64,000 nt of DNA, taken from contig JASSKH010000028.1 of the NCBI GenBank assembly GCA_031763025.1, positions 8,633,359 through 8,697,358 on the forward strand, read 5' to 3'. A model generated the notes under the pieces. The model was not told the origin of the DNA. It searched no databases and worked only from the letters and a program-made list of their open reading frames with translations. Source of the DNA: Macrocystis pyrifera. Its lineage: Eukaryota; Sar; Phaeophyceae; Laminariales; Laminariaceae. A program made the translations under genes and the position numbers. Below, one piece after another: positions 56,696 to 64,000 of this stretch. Position 1 is the first letter of the stretch. Every line of letters begins with the position of its first letter.

Positions 56696-57297
56696 CTGGA
56701 AGAAACCACTACCCCCGTCTCCCCGTCAGCATCTTTCGTGGTAACATGTGCTGCGTCCGCCCACGCGTCTTCGATTTCGTTTTCCTTCTCGTCTCTTCCC
56801 GGAGACCCGTCCAAACCTCCTCCGCCACCGCTGCCGCCGCCGCCTCGAGACAAGCCCGTTGCCCCGTCAGCCCGCTCCTCGACAGGTGCCAAGTGGGAGT
56901 GGTCCGCGGGAAGAAGAGACACCGACCCGTCGTCCTCAAAACCTTTGAAGCGCACAGCCAGCGACCCTCCCTCCCCTGTAGCGCCTTCCACGGTGGCCTC
57001 GTACCACACGCGGTCGTGGTACCTCGCGAGAACGCGATGCCCATGGCCAGAGCTTAAGCTCGCCAGCCAGTCGTCGTCCCCAGCATTCGCGCCGCTGTCA
57101 GAGCTGCCCTGTCCCCTGCGCCCCCCCCTTTCTCCTCTCCCCCTCCCCTCCCCCCCCGTCTTTTCTTCGAGCGTTGGCGCCGACGCGTCGCCCGCGAGGT
57201 TGGCCCCATCGGGGTTGAAGGGGAGTAGGTCGGTCAAGGGTACTTCGATGCCGTGGGAGAAGGGGCAGTCAGGACCGGAGTGCTTGCAACTTCTATC
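56696..57297 (-). CDS. ZGPAT: ZGPAT-like protein, CCCH finger end and Tudor-like exon
   Basis: It begins DRSCKHSGPDCPFSHGIEVP, the last three ligands of a CCCH finger, followed by LTDLLPFNPD. The Tudor-like segment is GHRVLARYHDRVWYEATVEG..LAVRFKGFEDDGSVSLLP. An acidic, Gly-rich stretch (RDEKENEIEDAWADAA) follows. The start at 57297 is the first codon after a possible AAG acceptor, which lacks a good pyrimidine tract and is therefore tentative. Joined to the preceding exon it gives C-x8-C-x6-C-x3-H, close to the ZGPAT C-x7-C-x5-C-x3-H. The 3' boundary is uncertain. Confidence 0.68.
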
Positions 57298-57789
57298 CTT
57301 TTTTTTCCGCAGGCAAGTTTTCCATAGGCACGAGCGGCGGGCGGCGGGGTGAGGGGCGGCACGATAGCCATAAGAGTGGGCAAGATGCCGAGCGTGGACG
57401 ACTTGACAGAATAGGGAACAGGGGTAGATGCGTGCGTGTGTCGGTATTGTGTGTAACATGGCAGGGAAGAACGAGGGCCGAACCGGTGCCTTCCCGTCGT
57501 TCGTTCGACGGAGCCGGCCGTTCGCGCGCGACTGCAGCGCCGCCGCTTCTTGCGTATACACCAGTCGCATGTGCATCGCCGTGAAAATAATGAACATGGT
57601 TGACGATCGTTTTTATTTCTACAACCATTGGTGGTTGGTTGGTGGGTGATGACGATAGCGTTGGCTTTTTTTTTTACGGTGCCGCTATTTTGTTTTCGTG
57701 GAAACGAACGACTGCGGGGGTCACACCGTATGTCACGCAAGATAACACAGCCTCTGGGACGAATTTCAGACCCGGCTTCCTCCAAAACG

Positions 57790-57790
<1 letters not shown>

Positions 57791-57836
<46 letters not shown>
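57791..57836. repeat. Poly(G) tract, 46 nt
   Basis: Uninterrupted G run in the predicted intron. No GAGTAC body beside it. Confidence 0.95.
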
Positions 57837-57837
<1 letters not shown>

Positions 57838-58708
57838 TTAGCCCAACGAAAATGGCGTCTTCGGACAGATTTCATCCAGAAGGTTGCATAGACGCATTGC
57901 TCATCGTACTCAATACGCCCTCCCCGTTGTCGAGAAACCCAGCTTTGAAAATCGCCCGAGGGGGTGTGTTATCTCATCACCCTAGTGTGATGCGGTACAC
58001 GCGTATTCAGTCAAGGCCATCCATCACCCGACGAAAGACGGCGGTGACGGTGAAGCGAAACGTCTTGCTTGGTTCACGTACGCAAGGCATTTTCCCAACA
58101 AAAAACGGGCACAAACGAAGACCAAACAAAATCCATCCCCCGATCAAAACCTCATTCGCTCGTTCTCAAGGCTCGCAGCCCCCGCGTACCGCTTGCTGCA
58201 TCAGACTCGAGAGCGACCAACGTGGGACACCGACACGGGCACGCGCCACATGCCCCTCGGACAACGTACCGGTACGTGTTTGGTACGTAAATATATATGT
58301 ACGCTGATTTCACGTGTATTTCCTTGTCTTGAGGTTGTACGACTGACTTGCTTCAGACATTACGAGTGTTATTTTTGCTTTTGCTTTTATTAGCTGAGGT
58401 GTTTTTCCACCCCAGAGCTATTGCAACCCGTCCTGTGACCACCCACCGGATTCTGACGACATGTTCATAGTGTGATGGACCAACAACAACAACAACGACA
58501 ACAACAACAACAACAACTTGGCCTGGCGGTATGCAGGATCGGCGAATACCCCCCAAACTAATGCAAAGGTTTGCTTGCGACCAGGGATGGACGAATACGT
58601 TTCGTAGCGCGGTTTTCGCAGTGCGGCTACGAAGCCTCGACTGCAACTCTTGCGACCGTACACCCACTCATCTATTTTCGTCTGCGAATAGCGGAACACA
58701 CCAAAAAC

Positions 58709-58709
<1 letters not shown>

Positions 58710-58763
<54 letters not shown>
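58710..58763. repeat. (CAG)18 microsatellite
   Basis: Eighteen uninterrupted CAG triplets, intronic by the model above. Confidence 0.95.
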
Positions 58764-58766
<3 letters not shown>

Positions 58767-58893
58767 GCAGAAGTATACGTGGAGGAAGGAAATAGGAAAG
58801 CAAGCTGGTAGGGAAGGGGGGGGCGGGCGGAGAAGCAGAGACAGAGAGACAGGAAGCAAGCGCCCCGCCCCCTTATGACAACATGTCACCCAC

Positions 58894-59328
58894 CTCCTTC
58901 CAGTAGCGGCAGGGGAGCTCCCCCCTCTGCCGAGGGTGCACCCAGGTCACGAGAGAGGTGCCCTTCGAGACGTCCACCGCCTCCACCACGGCGCGCGCCC
59001 GTCGGCGATCAAATATTCGGGGAGCCAGGCACACGTCGCCGGCTGCGAATATCGTGGCTACGATTGCTCCTTGCCCGCTACTGTCGGGCTCCTCGGCGAG
59101 CGACGAGGCTGCTGTTGTCGCTTGGTCTTGACGTAGCCTCTGGTGGATGCCGGCGATGGCGACGTCTAACTCTGTCTGTGACGGACGGGCAGACAAGACC
59201 GACGGGACGGACAGATAGGACCGACCGACCGACCGGGGGCGGACGGACGAAACGGGCGGTGCGGCGGAGAGAGAGGGGGGCGTGTTGGGGCGGGGAAGAA
59301 AAAATAGGAACGTCATGAGTTCAGTCAA
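58894..59328 (-). CDS. ZGPAT: ZGPAT-like protein, upstream exon
   Basis: It reads TELDVAIAGIHQRLRQDQAT, a predicted helical N-terminal segment; then FAAGDVCLAPRIFDRRRARA and SLVTWVHPRQRGELPCRYWKE, where the final PC..W.E is the first ligand of the CCCH finger and matches the conserved lead-in of ZGPAT proteins. The donor GTGGGT follows at once. The ORF can start at Met 59328, but a better 5' boundary is the acceptor CCCGTCCGTCACAG ending at 59176, in phase, which would place the true start in an upstream exon that I could not find. Confidence 0.72.
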
Positions 59329-59329
59329 G

Positions 59330-61127
<1,798 letters not shown>

Positions 61128-61293
61128 GGGCCTCATGTTCAAATATTTTCAATTTTTTGGTACTTGGTCTGTAAGAGTTTGTACTGCTGTACTCTCTCAG
61201 ACCCTGGGCCACTTTAGGATAACTTCAATTGGATAACTTTACTGGCGGGTTTTGAGCCCTGGAGTTTCGTAAGAAAAAAAGGCCATCTCTTAA

Positions 61294-61382
61294 CCCTTTT
61301 AGAACTGCAGTCCCCTTTAGGGGACAAACTACGTAGAGTTTGAGTGGTTTGTCCCCAAAATGGGACGGCGGTTCTAAAACGC
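61294..61382. mobile_element. TTAA-type MITE, right end degraded
   Basis: TTAA at 61290-61293 is followed by CCCTTTTAGAACTGCAG. The inner pair is TTTAGGGGACAAAC / GTTTGTCCCCAAAA. The right end has lost GGGTTAA (TTCTAAAACGCACC). Confidence 0.75.
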
Positions 61383-61419
61383 ACCCTCGAATGTTCGGGG
61401 CTGTTCACGGTCCCTCGCT

Positions 61420-62050
61420 ACGATTCGGTTAGGTTTGGTTCGGCTCGGCCATCCCTCTTGCGCATTTTTTTACCAACCATAGAGCATACGCGGGTTTTGA
61501 GCCCTCTATTTTTCAGGGCTGTTTACGGTTCCTCGCTACGGTTCGGTTCGGTTCGGTTCCGCTATGTGTTACGTGCTCGGTTCCGAATCGAGCCGATCCG
61601 TGAGAATTCCTGCGGTTCCGTACCGTTACTATATCTTCACACTAACTGCAAATAATTACGAAATAACCGCAAGGTTTTTTTTTCCTACAGTTCGGTTCGG
61701 TGCGGGGTTCCGAACCGAACCGAGCCGATCCGTGAAATTCCTGCGCTTGCAGAACCGCGGTTCTGACTCGTGAAAATAGCGTAATGCGATCGTAATGCGA
61801 TCTTCAAGTACTTGCGAAAGAACCGCAAGGGCTTTCCCAAGGTTTGGTTCAGTTCGATTCGATTCTGCTCGGTTCTGGCGGAACCGAACCGAACCGAACC
61901 GAACCAACAGAGTCCCAAGATGCTGGAGTTGAGGGGCTCGCACCCAGTCGAACCGAACCGAACCGTGAGATTTAAAAATAACGAGATCCGAACCGAATCG
62001 ATCCGTAGGAGTGCACAATTAACGAGAAACAACCGAACCGCGGTTCGGAA
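61420..62050. repeat. GGTTC / GAACC-rich inverted tract
   Basis: The left part (61420-61730) is rich in GGTTCGGTTC and the right part (61830-62050) in GAACCGAACC, so the two halves could pair imperfectly. Between them is a segment without the repeat. Function unknown. Confidence 0.7.
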
Positions 62051-62618
62051 CCGTGAAAAACCTTGGAATTTTGGTTGTCAAAAAAAAAAAAAAAAAATAA
62101 TACCAGATTTCACTCGTTCTCCCCCCGAGAATGACCGAGTCTGGCTCGCTCCCAGAATGGGAAGGCTTGTAAGGAGACTCTGGAACAGATAGAGAAACAA
62201 TCCGTGTTTTGCTGTGAACGGGAGAATTGCGAATTTAGAGGTTGAAACATTCTATGATTGATGAGCGAAAAAAATACAACACATACTTAATGTATATCCC
62301 TGAGGAGGTCAGGGACTAGCCGAACGAAACTAAGCATGAGCAGGTTAAGCGGACGTCAAAAAGTTACGACGTAATTAATACGAGTCCAAGATTTAAATAC
62401 CTGGTAAACAAAGAAGAGAGCTCGCACACGAGATCATTCTCACACAGTCCGACAAGCACAGCAATCTCAAACGGGAAGGGCGAGACCTCAGCTGACCAGT
62501 GAACCACGTGACCAAGAGCAAAACCTTCCTGGAAAATTGAAGATCCAATCTACCAGAATTTCCGTAGTTTCTAGTCCCTGGGCCGTCCGTCTCCGCTGTT
62601 GTGATTTCTGTTCTTCAA

Positions 62619-62800
62619 CGCATCAATCGGTGAGAGTGTCCTTACACGGTATCAATTGCCATGGATTTATGCATGTGGCAATTCCGGGGGGCACCCAGCT
62701 CCTCGGAAAAGGTCGGGACGACAATTCACCGCATCAATCGGTGAGAGTGTCTTTACATGGTGCGTCAATTGTCACGGATTACGCATGGCAAATGTTTCTA
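62619..62800 (+). repeat. Short duplication, 111-bp spacing
   Basis: GCATCAATCGGTGAGAGTGT occurs at 62620 and 62731, followed by related sequence (TTACACGGTATCAATTG vs TTACATGGTGCGTCAATTG). Two diverged copies. Confidence 0.7.
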
Positions 62801-63718
62801 GCATTTCACCACGCCGTCTGGTAGGTAACAGAGGCTCACCCCGTGGGAATGCGCACTGGGTATGATAAAACGGAAACCGAGTCACGAGATACAACCAACC
62901 CAGGTTACATACTTGATAGTGTGGGAGCAAGTTTTCATTTCATGTGACCGAACTAACTCATGTTGGTATTGATTGTATGGTACCGGGAAGATACTGACTG
63001 CATGAGCGAACCAATGAGTGTAAGTGCACACACATGATTTGATATAACGCACGAACTATCATACGGCGACGCGAGGTATGCTGTACTCGTATCAGTCCTC
63101 GGTGACATGTCAATGGTAGTAATGATCGGTGGGTGAGTGTCGTCCCACGACGCGTCTTCGCGACCACCGAGCTTGTTTCTCTCTCGGGTGAAAGAATCAG
63201 CACGAGCGCAAGTAATTAATGTGTTTGCTGGACGCCCGCGAGCAGAGGGACAGCAGTTTCATGTGAAGTACAACCACGCGCCAGGTGACGACAAGCAACA
63301 CACGAGCTGGTCTTGCTCGCTGCACCACGACCGCCGGACGCGCTCACGTTAAACGTGGGTATAAGAAGTCCGCAATACAATTTTTGATAGATTCGTGTAC
63401 ACGTGTGGTACGTACATAATCCGGTAAATATAAAAAACACTGTTCATTGTCGTTGCGGCTCAAGTACTCTGCATACCAAGAGATACATAGTCGCCTTGCG
63501 TGCATGGTATTTGGGAGCAGGATATGTCGAGCTGCGAGCAGGTATCGTTCGTACCTGGGATGTCTAACGCGTCCGGTACGGATCGACCCTGGTGGATGAC
63601 CGGCAGTTCTGCACTCAAAGGAGATATAGAGACGGCCGGCATGGTATACAGGAGGCCTTCGTGGCTTGGATATCTATCGACTAGACAGACCAAGTCATTT
63701 ATATACATGTGTGTGTGT
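62801..63718. other. No gene seen
   Basis: No domain-bearing reading frame or RNA gene found. Confidence 0.4.
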
Positions 63719-63995
63719 GTGTTCTTCACATTCAACCGTTCTTCTACTCGTCGACATCCAGCAAGCCCAGTGTCCGTGCTGATTCTCCACCCTAGAAAGA
63801 TACGAGCTCTGTGGTCACAGACTACGACAGAGATAACACACCCAGCACCGTAATGCATTACCTGGTATATAATAATAGCCTACGCAATACCATGCCTTCG
63901 CACTATTAATAGGTGCGGCCGACACAACATACATACATAGGCCAGCAACCAAAATACACCATAAAGAAAGAGAGGCAAGAAGAAACAAAACCGAA
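63719..63995 (+). repeat. Dispersed repeat, copy 2
   Basis: Direct-orientation partner of 40570-40790: TGTTCTTCACATTCAACCGT, ACTCGTCGACATCCAGCA, CTGTGGTCACAGACTACGA and a purine-rich end (CATAAAGAAAGAGAGGCAAG). It runs to the edge of the window. Confidence 0.7.
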
Positions 63996-64000
63996 AAAGA

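Larger units (their letters stand above)
57298..58893 (-). other. Predicted intron within the CCCH finger
   Basis: The donor is GAG|GTGGGT at 58893. The intron holds a (CAG)18 tract, a 46-nt G run and an (AAC)n stretch near 58484-58516. No coding evidence inside. Confidence 0.55.

Noticed and set aside
56228..57352. 374-residue plus-strand Pro/Ser-rich ORF
   Set aside because: It is antisense to the CCCH/Tudor/G-patch exons, which show clear domains.
62295..62345. 5S rRNA-like segment
   Set aside because: A few similar words only; no 5S internal control region could be matched.

Overview
This is a eukaryotic nuclear window dominated by transposable elements. The host signals are a multi-exon ZGPAT-like gene with a predicted intron of about 7.2 kb, one nuclear tRNA-Pro(UGG) gene with a Pol III T-run terminator, and pervasive LINE, SINE, MITE, Ty3/gypsy and tyrosine-recombinase debris. 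There is no bacterial operon structure, rRNA or CRISPR. Microsatellites are abundant, homopolymer G/C tracts reach 134 nt, and one tyrosine recombinase and one gypsy lineage look like those of stramenopiles. A brown-alga-like stramenopile is my best guess, held with only moderate confidence because no diagnostic marker gene is present.

Layout. 0-8 kb: gene-poor DNA with three MITE families (TA, TTAA and TTA target duplications), a degenerate minisatellite and fragments of a poly(C)-tailed repeat. 8.2-17.1 kb: a same-strand chain of gypsy fragments, a LINE 3' fragment, SINE-like repeats, a decayed long LINE (itself carrying a MITE and a tRNA-like SINE) and four more SINE-like units, with most members ending in GAGTAC-poly(C). 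19.3-22.7 kb: a frameshifted tyrosine recombinase with nearby direct repeats, next to a decayed reverse transcriptase. 23.1-25.2 kb: a long inverted repeat with a MITE in one arm only. 29.6 kb: tRNA-Pro. 31.7-32.5 kb: a 0.76-kb (CTA)n microsatellite. 35.1-40.1 kb (minus): a decayed non-LTR element with zinc-finger ORF, RT, Cys/His motif and restriction-like-endonuclease-like region. 42.4-45.7 kb (minus): a decayed Ty3/gypsy element with RNase H end, proline-rich spacer, integrase and chromodomain-like tail.

48.6-59.3 kb (minus) is the only convincing host protein gene. It is a ZGPAT-type protein: CCCH zinc finger, Tudor-like segment, G-patch, then an FDFLN motif and C-terminal coiled coil. 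Its last predicted intron contains a nearly complete LINE, a truncated LINE and several SINE pieces. 59.3-64 kb: very long C and G runs, a GAACC/GGTTC-rich tract and small duplications.

The most interesting system is the LINE and SINE-like pair that share a GAGTAC-poly(C) 3' end instead of poly(A). They sit head-to-tail through their C tracts, reuse the same 8-bp site (TATGGTCA on the element strand), and in one case have a 12-bp duplication whose target continues into a G run. This fits a model in which a C-tailed RNA primes on G tracts in the target, including those left by earlier insertions.
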